Source of the DNA: Ancylobacter polymorphus
GTDB lineage: Bacteria; Pseudomonadota; Alphaproteobacteria; Rhizobiales; Xanthobacteraceae
Direction: 5' to 3'
DNA: 64,000 bases
Assembly (NCBI RefSeq): GCF_022836935.1
Contig: NZ_CP083239.1
Location: forward strand, 1,240,001 to 1,304,000
The notes below the pieces were generated by a model. The model had not been told where the DNA came from. It was given only the letters and a program-made list of their open reading frames with translations, and made no database searches. Shown piece after piece: positions 19,790 to 28,858 of the stretch; positions within the stretch are counted from its first letter, which is position 1; each line of letters begins with the position of its first letter. A program made the translations under genes and the position numbers.

Positions 19790-19878
19790 CCGTTTCACGG
19801 AAACAGCGATATGATCTAAATCTTTGATTTGTCACGTTTTCTTCACGCGAACCGGTATCCACTTCGCTCGAAAACGCT
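19790..19878. repeat. Rhizobiales-type conserved intergenic repeat
   Basis: An AT-richer block contains the phrases GATTTGTCACG, GAACCGGTATCCACTTCGCT and CGAAAACGCTCTAG. These are typical of a dispersed intergenic repeat seen in many Rhizobiales. Identification is by recollection of the motif. Confidence 0.5.
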
Positions 19879-20190
19879 CTAGCGATAGACATACCAGCAG
19901 CGGCGCACCGGGCGGCCCCAGCGGTCGCGCCGCACCGCGCATACCCGGCGGCGGCGACGGCGGCGGCGCCAGCCGGGAGGCGGCGGGCCGGGCGGGCCCC
20001 ATTGCGTCGTCTCGATCGGCGTACCGTCAGGCGCGTGCGCGACCGCCTCCAAGCCCTCTTCCGCTTCGGGGGCAATGTCCCGCAACTGGTTCAGCACCGC
20101 CGCCTCGGCCGACGATGTCAACAGCGCACCGGCGGCGCTGCCCGCGCCAAGCACGCCGGCCAGGCCGAGCAAAAAACCTCGTCTGTCCAT
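19879..20190 (-). CDS. Small exported protein with Tat-like signal and Arg-rich C-terminus
   Basis: The 103-residue protein starts MDRRGFLLGLAGVLGAGSA, a twin-arginine-like signal peptide with Ala-X-Ala near residue 30. The rest is Pro/Arg-rich (PPGPPPPGWRRRRRRRR) and ends CWYVYR. GGAGAAGG lies just before ATG 20190. It resembles small exported hypothetical proteins of Rhizobiales with no assigned function. Confidence 0.6.
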   Translation of the reverse strand: MDRRGFLLGLAGVLGAGSAAGALLTSSAEAAVLNQLRDIAPEAEEGLEAVAHAPDGTPIETTQWGPPGPPPPGWRRRRRRRRVCAVRRDRWGRPVRRCWYVYR

Positions 20191-20371
20191 GTCCTTCTCC
20201 ACTCTTCTGCCCTAGGGCTGCCGACGCCCGACAACGCGGGACGCAGAGAATGGTTCGCCGGTCGCGGCCGGCACGGCGGGGAGGGGTGGGCCTCGTCATC
20301 GCGCAACGGTGCGGCCTTGCCGCCGGCCGGGCCGCGCGCGATAGTCGAGCCAGCGAATCGCGAGGTCGGAC

Positions 20372-20704
20372 ATGAACGTCTTCGGCACCAAATTCCCGGG
20401 GCGCAAATTCCTGGGGTGGATCATGCGGGCGGCGCTGGCGCTCGCCGTCGCCCTGCCGCTGCTGGCGGTGAGCCCGCCCGCCCATGCCGGCAATTCGACC
20501 GGCGCGCTGATCGGCGGTCTTGTCGCCGGCGCGCTGGTCGGCTCGGCCGTCACCGCGGCGGTGAACCAGCCCAAGACCTATTATTACGCGCCGCCACCGC
20601 CGCCCCCGCCGGCCTATTATCCGCCCCCGCCGCCGCGTCCGGTCTATGGCCCGGGCTATTGCGGCGCGCCGCCCTACCCGCCGTGCCGCACGCCGGTCTA
20701 CTGA
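20372..20704 (+). CDS. Small exported/membrane-anchored proline-tyrosine-rich protein
   Basis: The 110-residue protein has a signal peptide (about residues 15-39, ending AHA), a Gly/Ala-rich glycine-zipper-like helix (GALIGGLVAGALVGSAVTAAV) and a tail of PPPPPPPAYYPPPPP type. Function is unknown. The glycine-zipper segment suggests association with the envelope. It is divergent from the Tat-signal gene and followed 44 bp later by another exported protein. Confidence 0.7.
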   Translation: MNVFGTKFPGRKFLGWIMRAALALAVALPLLAVSPPAHAGNSTGALIGGLVAGALVGSAVTAAVNQPKTYYYAPPPPPPPAYYPPPPPRPVYGPGYCGAPPYPPCRTPVY

Positions 20705-20748
20705 GACGCTTCGTTCCGCTCCTTCCGGTCACGCATCAGGGCACTCCC

Positions 20749-21228
20749 ATGCTGAAGACGGCCGCTACCGCGCTCTGCCTGCTCCTTGGTCTCGCCGCCG
20801 CGCAGGCGCAGGAGACGCAGGCGCTGGATTCCTCCGGTGCCTCCACCGGGCCCTCCGCCGCCGTGCCGCCGCCGGCCCCGGCAGGGGATGCGCTTCCCGC
20901 GCCGGTCGCCTGCACGTTCGAGAAGGTGTTCGTCTGCACCCCAGCGGGCTGCAATCCCTCGCCGGAACTGGGCACGATCGATCTGCCGGCGCATTTCCTC
21001 ATCCATTTCGGCGAGCAGATCATCGCCAGCGTGTCGGACGACAAGGTGCCGCATATCAGCTCGATCCAGAGCGTCATCGGCGATGGCGACACGCTGATTC
21101 TCGACGGCAATGACAATATGGCGGCCTGGGCGATCCAGCTGTCGCTCGATAAGCCCGAGGCGACCCTGACGACGCTCGCCGGTGGCAAGGTGCTAACCTC
21201 CTTCGGCACCTGCGCCCCCGCCAAGTGA
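20749..21228 (+). CDS. Exported hypothetical protein
   Basis: The 159-residue protein starts with a clear signal peptide (MLKTAATALCLLLGLAAAQAQ). A Pro/Ala linker follows, then a folded domain with four cysteines (CTFEKVFVCTPAGC and a C-terminal FGTCAPAK) that could form disulfides in the periplasm. I do not recognise the family. It resembles conserved alphaproteobacterial periplasmic proteins of unknown function. Confidence 0.75.
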   Translation: MLKTAATALCLLLGLAAAQAQETQALDSSGASTGPSAAVPPPAPAGDALPAPVACTFEKVFVCTPAGCNPSPELGTIDLPAHFLIHFGEQIIASVSDDKVPHISSIQSVIGDGDTLILDGNDNMAAWAIQLSLDKPEATLTTLAGGKVLTSFGTCAPAK

Positions 21229-21255
21229 TGCCGCCCATTCTGTGATCGCCACGAG

Positions 21256-21285
21256 AGCCGGCTGTTGACCGCAGCCGGCTTTTCT
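21256..21285 (+). terminator. Rho-independent terminator
   Basis: A 9-bp stem AGCCGGCTG / CAGCCGGCT with a short loop is followed by TTTCTC. It lies 28 bp after the stop of the upstream exported-protein gene. Confidence 0.75.
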
Positions 21286-21325
21286 CTTGGCGGCGCGCGT
21301 CGTTTCGTTATAGACAGCGCTCCGC

Positions 21326-21412
21326 GCGGGCGTGGCGGAATCGGTAGACGCGGCGGACTCAAAATCCGTTTCTGGTGACAGAGTGTCGGTTCGAGTCCGA
21401 CCGCCCGCACCA
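21326..21412 (+). tRNA. tRNA-Leu (anticodon CAA)
   Basis: The 87-nt gene has acceptor GCGGGCG pairing with CGCCCGC, the anticodon loop CTCAAAA (anticodon CAA), a long variable arm typical of class II tRNA-Leu, the T loop TTCGAGT and an encoded CCA end. Confidence 0.97.
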
Positions 21413-21483
21413 GTTCTCTCAGCACCATCACTCCCGGCCCCGCCGTCCCGCCCCCGCGGGGCGATGACGGCGCCGCGCCGGGA

Positions 21484-23379
21484 TCAGCTGAGATAACCCC
21501 GCTCCAGCAGATAGGCGAAGATGCGCTCGGCGGCGGCCTCGGCGGCCAGTGCCCCGCTCTCGATGGTGAGCTCGGCGGCGAGCGGTGGCTCATAGGGGCT
21601 GTCGATACCGGTGAAGTTCCGGATCTGTCCGGCCCGCGCCCGCTTGTAGAGCCCCTTCACATCGCGCGCTTCCGCTACATCCAGCGGCGTGTCGATGAAG
21701 ATCTCGACGAATTCGCCGGCCTCCAGCAGCTCGCGCGCCATCTGCCGCTCGGCGCGGAAGGGCGAGATGAAGGAGACGAGCACGATCAGCCCGGCATCCA
21801 CCATCAGCCGCGCCACTTCCGCCACCCGGCGGATGTTTTCCACCCGGTCGGCATCGGTGAAGCCGAGGTCCTTGTTCAGCCCGTGGCGGACATTGTCGCC
21901 GTCGAGCAGATAGGTGTGCTTGCCGAGCGCGTTGAGGCGCTTCTCGACCAGATTGGCGATGGTGGACTTGCCGGCGCCGGAAAGGCCGGTGAACCACAGC
22001 ACCGCCGGCTTCTGCAGCTTCAGCTGCGAACGGCTGGCCTTGGACACGTCGAGCGCCTGCCAGTGCACATTGGTCGCCCGCCGCAGGCCGAAATCGACCA
22101 TGCCCGCGCCGACCGTCTGATTGGTCATGCGGTCGATGACGATGAAGGCGCCGGTCTGCGGAATCTCGGCGAAGGGGTCGAGCGCGATCGGCTCATGGGT
22201 GGCGATGTTGACCACCGCGACATCGTTCAGTGCCAGCGTCTTGGCCGCCAGCTTCTGGAAGCTGTTCACGTCGATGCGGTGCTTGATCTCGGTCACCGAC
22301 ATGACGACGGTACGGGTGCCGATCTTCATGAGGTAGGGACGGCCGGGCAGCAGCGCCTCCTCATGCATCCAGATCAGATGGGCGGCGAACTGGTCGGAGA
22401 CTTCCGGACGGGCATTCGCCGCCGCGATCACGTCGCCGCGCGAGGCGTCGATCTCGTCTTCCAGCGTCAGCGTCACCGCCTGGCCGGCGCCGGCTTCGGG
22501 CAGTTCCCCGTCGGCGGTGACGATGGCGGCGACGCGCGAGGTCGCGCCGGAGCCGGCGACCACCACCGCCTCGCCCACCCGCACCGTGCCGGAGGCGATG
22601 GTCCCGGAGAAGCCGCGGAAGTTCAGGTTCGGCCGATTGACCCACTGCACCGGCAGGCGGAACGGGCGCGTATGGGCGCCGTCCTCCACCTCCAGCGTGT
22701 CGAGATGGTCGAGCAGCGAGGGGCCGTCATACCAGGGCGTGTTGGCGCTGCGGGCGATGACATTGTCGCCATGGCGGGCGGAGATCGGGATCGGCACCAG
22801 CGTGCGGAAGCCGAACTGCGCGGCGAAGGCGCGGTATTCCGCGACGATCTGGTCGAAGACCGCCTGCGAATAGTCCATCAGGTCGATCTTGTTGACCGCC
22901 AGAACCACATCCTTCAGCCCCAGCAGCGCGACGATGAAGGAATGCCGCCGCGTCTGGGTGAGGATGCCCTTGCGCGCATCGACGAGGATCACCGCCACGT
23001 CGGAATTGGAGGCGCCGGTCGCCATGTTGCGGGTGTACTGCTCATGGCCCGGCGTGTCGGCGACGATGAATTTGCGCTTCTCGGTGGCGAAGAAGCGATA
23101 GGCGACATCGATGGTGATGCCCTGTTCGCGCTCGGCCGCCAGTCCGTCGACCAGCAGCGCGAAATCGAGATCCTCGCCGGCGGTGCCGTGCTTGCGCGAA
23201 TCCGAGGCGAGCGTCGCCAGCTGGTCCTCGAACAGCAGCTTGGTGTCGTAGAGCAGCCGGCCGATCAGGGTGGACTTGCCGTCATCCACGCTGCCGCAGG
23301 TGAGAAAGCGCAGCAGGCCCTTGTCTTCATGGCGGGCGAGATAGTCGGCGGCGCCGAGGGAGGTGATCGCCTCGTTCAT
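21484..23379 (-). CDS. cysNC: Bifunctional sulfate adenylyltransferase subunit 1 / adenylylsulfate kinase (CysN-CysC fusion)
   Basis: The 631-residue protein fuses two enzymes. Residues 1 to about 440 form the CysN GTPase that drives ATP sulfurylase (P-loop GSVDDGKS at 29-36, [16 protein letters not shown]). Residues from about 450 form APS kinase CysC (P-loop GLSGAGKST at 465-473), which makes PAPS. This is the NodQ-type arrangement common in Rhizobiales. The start codon overlaps the cysD stop by one base, so the subunits are coupled. Confidence 0.97.
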   Translation of the reverse strand: MNEAITSLGAADYLARHEDKGLLRFLTCGSVDDGKSTLIGRLLYDTKLLFEDQLATLASDSRKHGTAGEDLDFALLVDGLAAEREQGITIDVAYRFFATEKRKFIVADTPGHEQYTRNMATGASNSDVAVILVDARKGILTQTRRHSFIVALLGLKDVVLAVNKIDLMDYSQAVFDQIVAEYRAFAAQFGFRTLVPIPISARHGDNVIARSANTPWYDGPSLLDHLDTLEVEDGAHTRPFRLPVQWVNRPNLNFRGFSGTIASGTVRVGEAVVVAGSGATSRVAAIVTADGELPEAGAGQAVTLTLEDEIDASRGDVIAAANARPEVSDQFAAHLIWMHEEALLPGRPYLMKIGTRTVVMSVTEIKHRIDVNSFQKLAAKTLALNDVAVVNIATHEPIALDPFAEIPQTGAFIVIDRMTNQTVGAGMVDFGLRRATNVHWQALDVSKASRSQLKLQKPAVLWFTGLSGAGKSTIANLVEKRLNALGKHTYLLDGDNVRHGLNKDLGFTDADRVENIRRVAEVARLMVDAGLIVLVSFISPFRAERQMARELLEAGEFVEIFIDTPLDVAEARDVKGLYKRARAGQIRNFTGIDSPYEPPLAAELTIESGALAAEAAAERIFAYLLERGYLS

Positions 23380-24287
23380 CAGAAATAGCCCTCGCGCTTC
23401 TTCTTCTCCATCGAGGCGGCCTCGTCATGGTCGATCAGCCGGCCGGCGCGCTCGGAGGTGCGGGCGAGCAGCATCTCGCCGACAATAGCCTCCAGCGTGT
23501 CGGCATCGCTCTCGATGGCGGCGGTGAGCGGGTAGCAGCCGAGCGTGCGGAAGCGCACCCGCTTCATCTGCGGCACCTCGCCCGGCGCCAGCGGCAGCCG
23601 CTCGTCATCGACCATGATGAGCTGGCCGCCGCGTTCCACCACCGGCCGTTCGGCGGCGAAATAGAGCGGCACGATGGGGATGTGCTCGGCGAGGATGTAC
23701 TGCCAGATGTCGAGCTCGGTCCAGTTGGACAGCGGGAAGACGCGGATCGATTCCCCCGGCCGCACGCGGGCATTGTAGAGGTTCCACAGTTCCGGGCGCT
23801 GGCTCTTGGGGTCCCAGCCATGGCTGGCGGTGCGGAAGGAGAACACCCGCTCCTTGGCCCGGCTCTTCTCCTCGTCGCGGCGCGCGCCGCCAAAGGCGGC
23901 ATCGAAGCCGTGCAGCGTCAGCGCCTCCTTCAGCGCCTCGGTCTTCATCACATGGGTGTAGAGCGAGGAACCGTGGTCGAAGGGGTTGATGCCGCGCGCC
24001 ACCCCGTCCTGGTTGGTGTGGACCAGCAGCTTGAAGCCGAGGCGTTTGGCCATGGCGTCGCGGAAGGCGATCATCTCGCGGAACTTCCACGTCGTGTCGA
24101 TGTGCATCAGCGGGAAGGGAGGGGGCGAGGGATAGAAGGCCTTGGCCGCGAGATGCAGCATCACGGCCGAATCCTTGCCGATGGAATAGAGCATTACGGG
24201 GTTGGCGAACTCGGCCGCCACCTCGCGCATTATGAAGATCGATTCCGCTTCCAGACGCCTGAGGTGCGTCATCCGTTCCGACGACAT
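23379..24287 (-). CDS. cysD: Sulfate adenylyltransferase subunit 2 (CysD)
   Basis: The 302-residue PP-loop enzyme adenylylates sulfate as partner of CysN. The ATP-binding signature [16 protein letters not shown] and the motif [11 protein letters not shown] are visible, and the protein ends KKKREGYF, as in the family. It is first in the cysD-cysNC unit. cysH is not adjacent, and a 387 bp gene-free gap and an IS element lie upstream. Confidence 0.97.
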   Translation of the reverse strand: MSSERMTHLRRLEAESIFIMREVAAEFANPVMLYSIGKDSAVMLHLAAKAFYPSPPPFPLMHIDTTWKFREMIAFRDAMAKRLGFKLLVHTNQDGVARGINPFDHGSSLYTHVMKTEALKEALTLHGFDAAFGGARRDEEKSRAKERVFSFRTASHGWDPKSQRPELWNLYNARVRPGESIRVFPLSNWTELDIWQYILAEHIPIVPLYFAAERPVVERGGQLIMVDDERLPLAPGEVPQMKRVRFRTLGCYPLTAAIESDADTLEAIVGEMLLARTSERAGRLIDHDEAASMEKKKREGYF

Positions 24288-24674
24288 CGAACCCGCCTCT
24301 CTCTCCTGATCGCCGCCGCCTGTCGGCGCGCGGGTGCGGATGTCCGCGCCACGGCCCCGGCCGAAGGCGCTCGACCGTGACCGGGGCGCGTGGCCGGATC
24401 GCCGTCGCCCGCGGACAAAACCGCTGCCGGACCGGCGCCGGGACCAACCTCACGTCCGGCGTTCTTAGAGACGGCCGAGAGGTCGGTCAATATCTCACAG
24501 CGTGTATTTGGTGTTGCTGATCAATATACGTACATGTGACGTGATTAATGGGCAAGCAAACTTGCAGCCGTGACGCCGCTCAAATCCCTACCCCGACGTG
24601 ATTCCGTACGCGTCGACGCATGCCGCCTTCTCGGCGGCACGCCGCGCCCGGCGGGGTGCTCAGACCGCGATGCC
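24288..24674. other. Gene-free stretch upstream of cysD, up to the IS element
   Basis: No convincing ORF is present. Bases 24490-24560 are AT-rich (TCAATATACGTACATGTGAC) and are the likely cysD promoter zone, but I cannot assign exact boxes. The right end abuts an IS3-family element, so sequence that originally lay here may have been displaced or lost. Confidence 0.5.
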
Positions 24675-24744
24675 GGTAATCCTCCCCGCGAATAAGGGGC
24701 TTCAAAAGTAGAATTTTCTCGGCAAGATGCTCGAGGAGATTTTG

Positions 24745-25007
24745 ATGAAGAAGAGCCGTTTTACCGAAGCCCAGATCATGGCTGTGTTGCGCCAAGCGGA
24801 AGGCGGTGTCCCGTACCTGAGCTTTGCCGGGAGCACGGCATCAGAAGTGCCAGTTTTTACAAATGGCGGGCAAGATATGGGGGTATGGATGCCTCTATGA
24901 TGAGCCAGATGAAGGCTCTTGAGGACGAGGACCGCCGATTGAAGCGGATGTATGCCGATTTGAGCATGCAGGCGGATCTGCTGAAGGAGGCTCTCGGAAA
25001 AAAATGA
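24745..25007 (+). pseudogene. IS3-family transposase OrfA, disrupted by a 1-bp deletion
   Basis: The frame starts MKKSRFTEAQIMAVLRQAEG, the helix-turn-helix of OrfA. Near 24821-24824 (GTCCCGTACCTG) one base appears to be missing. Shifting frame restores PELCREHGI..ASFYKWRARYGG, the leucine-zipper region and the family end EALGKK. The original frame terminates early after about 50 codons. OrfA is needed to make the OrfAB transposase, so this copy is probably not autonomous. Confidence 0.85.
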
Positions 25008-25831
25008 GGCGGCCATCTCAGCGCCGAGAGCTGGCCGGGAAAGCAGTGGCGCAACGCGGCGTGAGTGTCGCGCTGGCATGCAGGACAGTTGGCGTCAGCG
25101 AAACCTGTTTTCGGTATAGCCCAAAGCGCAATGCCGATAACGATGAGATCGCCGATCTGTTGCTTGGGCTTGTGAAGGTGAAGAAGACCTGGGGCTTCGG
25201 TCTCTGCTTCTTGCATATGCGCAATGTCCAAGGCTTTCGCTGGAACCACAAACGAGTCTACCGCATCTACCGCGAGCTTGAGCTGAACCTGAGGATCAAG
25301 CCCCGCCGGCGGCTGAAGCGCGAGAAGCCAGAGGAGCTGGCGGTGCCCGATGCGCCGAACGTGGTCTGGTCGATGGACTTCATGGCGGATCGCCTGGCGG
25401 ACGGTCGCCAGTTCAGGCTTCTGAACGTGTTGGACGACTTCAATCGAGAGGGACTGGGGATCGAGGTTGACTTCTCACTGCCTGCCGAGCGGGTCGTCCG
25501 CAGCCTCAACCAGATTATCGAATGGCGGGGCAAGCCACTGGCAATCAGGGTCGATAACGGTCCCGAATACGTCAGTTCGAAGCTGGTCGAATGGGCAGAG
25601 AAGCAAGGGATCGCATTGAACTATATCCAGCCCGGCAAGCCTCAGCAGAACGCCTATGTCGAGCGCTACAACCGAAATGTTCGGCATGAATGGCTCGATC
25701 TGTATATTTTTGATAGCATAACGGAGATGCAGGAGATCGCCACTGAATGGCTTTGGACTTATAACCACGAACGGCCCAACATGGGCATTGGCGGCATTAC
25801 ACCCGCTCAGAAACTGAAAATGGCCGCGTGA
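25004..25831 (+). CDS. IS3-family transposase OrfB (DDE integrase domain)
   Basis: The 275-residue protein has an rve/DDE core with Asp in WSMDFMAD, Asp in VDNGPEY and Glu in YVERYNR, and the usual C-terminal TYNHERPN motif. ATG 25004 overlaps the orfA stop in the -1 frame at a run of seven A bases (24998-25004). That is the classic site for -1 programmed frameshifting in this family. The OrfB frame appears intact. Confidence 0.93.
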   Translation: MRRPSQRRELAGKAVAQRGVSVALACRTVGVSETCFRYSPKRNADNDEIADLLLGLVKVKKTWGFGLCFLHMRNVQGFRWNHKRVYRIYRELELNLRIKPRRRLKREKPEELAVPDAPNVVWSMDFMADRLADGRQFRLLNVLDDFNREGLGIEVDFSLPAERVVRSLNQIIEWRGKPLAIRVDNGPEYVSSKLVEWAEKQGIALNYIQPGKPQQNAYVERYNRNVRHEWLDLYIFDSITEMQEIATEWLWTYNHERPNMGIGGITPAQKLKMAA

Positions 25832-25865
25832 ATTCTATCGCTGAACCCCGCTAAAACGGGAAGGA

Positions 25866-26099
25866 TTACCAGGCATGGCCGGAGGGAGTCCGGTTCGCAT
25901 ATGCGGCAGACCGTTCGTGCCGTGCCGAGGGCCTCGCTGTCAGTCTGGCCACATAGGGCGCAAGATCGAATGCCTTAGCCTCAGGGGGTGTTTCCGGCGC
26001 CTCTGGCGTTCCGAGAGACCGTAGCCACCGCTCAATGGCTTCATGAACGGTGAGATAGCGAGCGCCAGCCGACCGGACGTCCCTGGTCCGCAGCGACAC
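25866..26099 (-). pseudogene. ORF fragment truncated by the IS element
   Basis: The frame is open upstream to at least about 26180 and reads through TRDVRSAGARYLTVHEAIERWL to a stop codon (TAA) formed by the IS inverted repeat (TGGTAA). The protein therefore looks cut at its C-terminus by the insertion. I do not recognise the family. Coding status rests on plausible composition only. Confidence 0.4.
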
Positions 26100-26350
26100 G
26101 ACAATTTCGACCTTGCCCGCCGCAGCCCTCAGCGAGGGGGGATCACTCTCCGATAGCGGAGAACCCCGTGCCGAGACCGCTGAATATAAGGCGCCTCAAG
26201 AAGCCAATTTCCAGCCAAAGAATGTAACCCCTAAGCCGTGACGCCGGGGTTAAGTCATTGATGTTAAAGGGAAATGGTTCCAGGGACGTCTTCGCATTAA
26301 TTGAATTAACGATTTGATATTGAACGACAAATTATTTTTTGAAGATTGCA
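26100..26350. other. AT-rich gene-free stretch
   Basis: The DNA from about 26200 to 26350 is markedly richer in A and T than its surroundings (for example GAACGACAAATTATTTTTTG). It has no supported gene. It precedes the left copy of the attachment-type direct repeat and looks like remnant mobile DNA. Confidence 0.45.
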
Positions 26351-26351
26351 T

Positions 26352-26505
26352 ATGCCAACGCAAATCCAACAAATCGTCTGGCTGCCAACGGATTGCGCCG
26401 GACTAGCTCGAACCGTCGGCGCGCCACAAAGTGTTTCGTATCAATGGTTTTCCGGACTTCCCCAGACGGCCTCGGTGGAGGTGGTGGCCCGGAAGGGACT
26501 CGATC
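26352..26505. repeat. Left copy of attachment-type direct repeat (diverged)
   Basis: This ~150 bp segment is a diverged direct repeat of 28710-28858. Shared blocks include GCGCCGGACTAGCTCGAACC, CACAAAGTGTT, GTGGAGGTGGTGGCC and CGGAAGGGA. Its right end is a degenerate copy of the 3' end of tRNA-Arg(CCT). It is the likely distal attachment site of the integrase-bearing mini-element. Confidence 0.75.
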
Positions 26506-26580
26506 TCCTTCGCCATCTCTCGAATCCGACCCAACCGACCGGCAAGCCCCTCCACGTCGTCTAGATGGATCTCCATCGTC

Positions 26581-27056
26581 TCAATAATTGCCATCGATCC
26601 TCCGCAGCCGATCCCCTTCTGAAACGCGTGTGTCGGCCGTCCTGATCTGACCTCTGGTCAGCGAACGTTGGTTCTGAAAGACCGTCGGAAACGCGGCAGT
26701 AGCTACACGTTCTGGTCCGTTGAACACGACCAGCCCGCGCGCGTTCTCGAAGTCAAGATCGAAGAACAGCAGGTGATCGGCCTTCGTCTCTGTCTGACGG
26801 AACGCCGGTCCCTTGCCCGTGCCCGTCGCCTTGACTTGGACGGTTCGGCCATCCGGGGCATAACCATCGATGCCGGCCATTGATCGTGCAGCTACAAGCC
26901 GTAGCCCGAACAGTTCGACAGCGATGGCCTCGCCCAAGTCCCCGACGAGATTGCCGTCGAGTGTGAACTTCAAACCGATAGCCTTGTAGTGGTTGCGCAG
27001 CTTGTTACGCGCCGTGACGAGTTCGGCGATAGCCGGGGGCAGTTGAATTCAAGCAT
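26581..27056 (-). pseudogene. DUF6998-like (PD-(D/E)XK nuclease-like) protein, apparent N-terminal frameshift
   Basis: From 26973 down the frame encodes 130 residues with GNLVGDLGEAIAVELFGL, then GIDGYAPDGRTVQVKATG. The E...GxDg...xQVK pattern resembles PD-(D/E)XK nuclease-like folds. Upstream codons in the same frame continue as LPPAIAELVTARNKLRNHY, typical of the family start, but reach a stop before any ATG. ATG 27056 (MLEFN) in the neighbouring frame could be the original start, with a 1-bp loss near 27043. Function unknown. A nuclease or anti-phage cargo role is speculation. Confidence 0.55.
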
Positions 27057-27455
27057 GCTCGGTGCCGCGGAATGATCTCTGCATACGCCTTGTTCATCCA
27101 TTCTCGCGCTCACGACTGTGTTCTCGCCAAAGTCGTGAAGCTTGCCCCATTTCTCTGTCGCGGCCATCGGCTTGTCGAGGCCCTCGGGACCATTTTGCTG
27201 CGGAAAAGTGAGCAGGTTCCAAACGAAAGCTTTCGAGGAGCATTCGCGATTCAAGAAAGGCAACAATGGCGTTGGGTCCAGAGGGGCAGCTATCTGCACA
27301 GTGTCAGCCAAAACCGGCCGGTCCGCTGTCGGCCCCAAAACTGCCGTCCCAGAACGCTGTTGCGAATGGCGCTTTGCACCCCTTATCGGCCATTCTTCCT
27401 CATTCCAGCGAACCCCTGCCTCCGCGGCCATGCAGTTGTCTTGTCGGTCGGCGCC
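27057..27455. other. Gene-free stretch inside the mini-element
   Basis: Open frames exist on both strands but none has recognisable domains or a good ribosome site. The reverse-strand frame here runs into a shadow of the DUF6998-like gene. I see nothing else I can support. Confidence 0.4.
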
Positions 27456-28664
27456 TCAGCCCTTCTTCGCCGGCGCCGTCCTCAGCGCGTCGAGATAGTC
27501 GGCCCACACCTGCATCATGCGCACGCGCTCGTCCCAATATTCGGCGGCATGGGTGTAGGCGCGGCGGATGGCGTTGGCGTCTTGATGCGCGAGCTGGCGC
27601 TCAATAGCGTCCACACTCCAATGGCCCATCTCGTTGAGCCGTGTCGCCGCCATGGATCGAAAGCCGTGCGAGGTCATCTCGGCCTTGTCAAAGCCCATGC
27701 GGCCGAGGGCCGCGTTCAACGTATTCTCGCTCATGCCTCGGTCATCCGAGCGTAGGCTGGGGAACACGAAACGGCCCTTTCCGGTGAAGGGGCGAATCTC
27801 GTCGAGGACCGTGAGTGCCTGCCGCGCCAAGGGCACCTTGTGCGGGCGACGCATTTTCATCCGCTCGGCGGGGATCGACCAGACCGCGCTTTCCACGTCG
27901 ATCTCGCGCCACTCCATCAGGCGTAACTCTCCGGGCCGCACGAAGGTGAGTGCCGCCAGTTTCAGCCCGGCGGCCGTGAGGACGTTGCCCTGATAGTCAT
28001 AGATCGCCCGCAGTAGCGCGCCGATCGCGGTCGGCTCGATGATCGCGGAGTGGTGTCGGGTCTTCGGTGCGGTAAGGGCGCCACGAAGGGGATGCGTCGG
28101 GTCAATCTCGGCCTTTTGCGTGCTGACCGCGTAGCGGAAGACGCGACTGCAAATCCCACGCAGGCGGCGTGCGGTCTCAAAGGTGCCACGCCCTTCCACC
28201 TTCTTGAGGAGTTCGAGCACCTCGGCGGGCTTAATCTGGGCAATGGGCCGGTCGCCGAGGGCAGGGTAGGCGAAGTCCTCGAGCAGCCACTTGGCGCTGC
28301 TCACCGTCGAATCAGCCCGGCCTTCAGCCTCCAGCTTGGCGAGGTACTCGGTGCCCAACGCCCGGAACGTGTGCTTCGAGAGGGCGTCAGACTCGACCCG
28401 TTCCTGCTTTCGCTGCGCGGCAGGATCGAAGCCCGCCGCCAGAAGCGCCTTCGCTTCGTCCCGGCGCGCCCGTGCGTCCTTCAGGGAAACGGCGGGGTAA
28501 GCGCCGAATGATAGCTGCTTCTGCTTTCCGTCGAATCGGTAGGCCATCCGCCACAGCCGGCCACCAGAAGGGCTGACGAACAGATGAAGGCCGCCGCTGT
28601 CGGATAGCTTCCGGGGCTTATCGGCTGCCTTGGCGCTTCGGCAGATCGTGTCCGTCAACGTCAT
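27456..28664 (-). CDS. P4-type tyrosine recombinase (integrase)
   Basis: The 402-residue protein has the N-terminal DUF4102-like arm-binding domain (LTDTICRSAKAADKPRKLSDSGGLHLFV is its start), a core-binding domain and a catalytic domain. The catalytic residues are Arg243 (FVRPGEL), His333 and Arg336 (HGFR), His360 (LAHQD) and Tyr376 (AEYWDER). ATG 28664 matches the family start. It is oriented away from the adjacent tRNA-Arg, as expected for an element integrated in a tRNA 3' end. Confidence 0.94.
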   Translation of the reverse strand: MTLTDTICRSAKAADKPRKLSDSGGLHLFVSPSGGRLWRMAYRFDGKQKQLSFGAYPAVSLKDARARRDEAKALLAAGFDPAAQRKQERVESDALSKHTFRALGTEYLAKLEAEGRADSTVSSAKWLLEDFAYPALGDRPIAQIKPAEVLELLKKVEGRGTFETARRLRGICSRVFRYAVSTQKAEIDPTHPLRGALTAPKTRHHSAIIEPTAIGALLRAIYDYQGNVLTAAGLKLAALTFVRPGELRLMEWREIDVESAVWSIPAERMKMRRPHKVPLARQALTVLDEIRPFTGKGRFVFPSLRSDDRGMSENTLNAALGRMGFDKAEMTSHGFRSMAATRLNEMGHWSVDAIERQLAHQDANAIRRAYTHAAEYWDERVRMMQVWADYLDALRTAPAKKG

Positions 28665-28667
28665 CTT

Positions 28668-28735
28668 GTTGGCATTTGATTCGAGCGAGTTGGTCAATGC
28701 CAACAATTATGCCAACAAAATCGCTGGATGCCAAC
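28668..28735. promoter_or_regulatory. Cluster of TGCCAAC repeats upstream of the integrase (possible arm sites)
   Basis: The heptamer TGCCAAC occurs three times on the plus strand (ATGCCAACAATT, ATGCCAACAAAA and ATGCCAACGG) and once inverted (GTTGGCAT at 28669). The left repeat copy at 26352-26390 also holds TGCCAAC twice. The placement between int and tRNA fits integrase arm-binding or regulatory sites. This is an inference. Confidence 0.45.
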
Positions 28736-28858
28736 GGATCGCGCCGGACTAGCTCGAACCGTAGATGCGGCACAAAGTGTTACATATCAAAGCGTTTATG
28801 GAATTCCTCGGACAGCCTCAGTGGAGGTGGTGGCCTCCCGGAAGGGAATCGAACCCCT
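28710..28858. repeat. Right copy of attachment-type direct repeat
   Basis: This is the int-proximal copy of the repeat described at 26352. It runs into the 3' part of the intact tRNA-Arg(CCT) gene. Confidence 0.75.

Larger units (their letters stand above)
24675..25870 (+). mobile_element. IS3-family insertion sequence (orfA broken, orfB intact)
   Basis: The ~1.2 kb element carries orfA and orfB in the standard overlapping arrangement. Imperfect terminal inverted repeats are visible. The left end reads GGTAATCCTCCCCG and then GGGGCTTCA and TAGAATT. The right end, reverse-complemented, reads GGTAATCCTTCCCG, GGGGTTCA and TAGAATT. No clear target-site duplication is seen, and the exact termini could be 4-5 bp further out (TGCC on both sides). 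Confidence 0.85.
26476..28850. mobile_element. Integrated mini-element at tRNA-Arg(CCT)
   Basis: A ~2.4 kb segment between two tRNA-Arg 3'-end copies carries a P4-type integrase whose gene starts next to the tRNA and a DUF6998-like gene. The boundaries are approximate because the two attachment copies have diverged. The homology outside the tRNA part suggests that a second, related element once lay to the left. Confidence 0.65.

Noticed and set aside
26476..26505. Second tRNA-Arg gene at the left repeat
   Set aside because: Only a degenerate 3' fragment is present, with no anticodon or D arm. It is an attachment-site remnant.
27072..27755. Plus-strand open frames across the mini-element
   Set aside because: They are partly antisense to the integrase, lack ribosome sites and show no recognisable domain.
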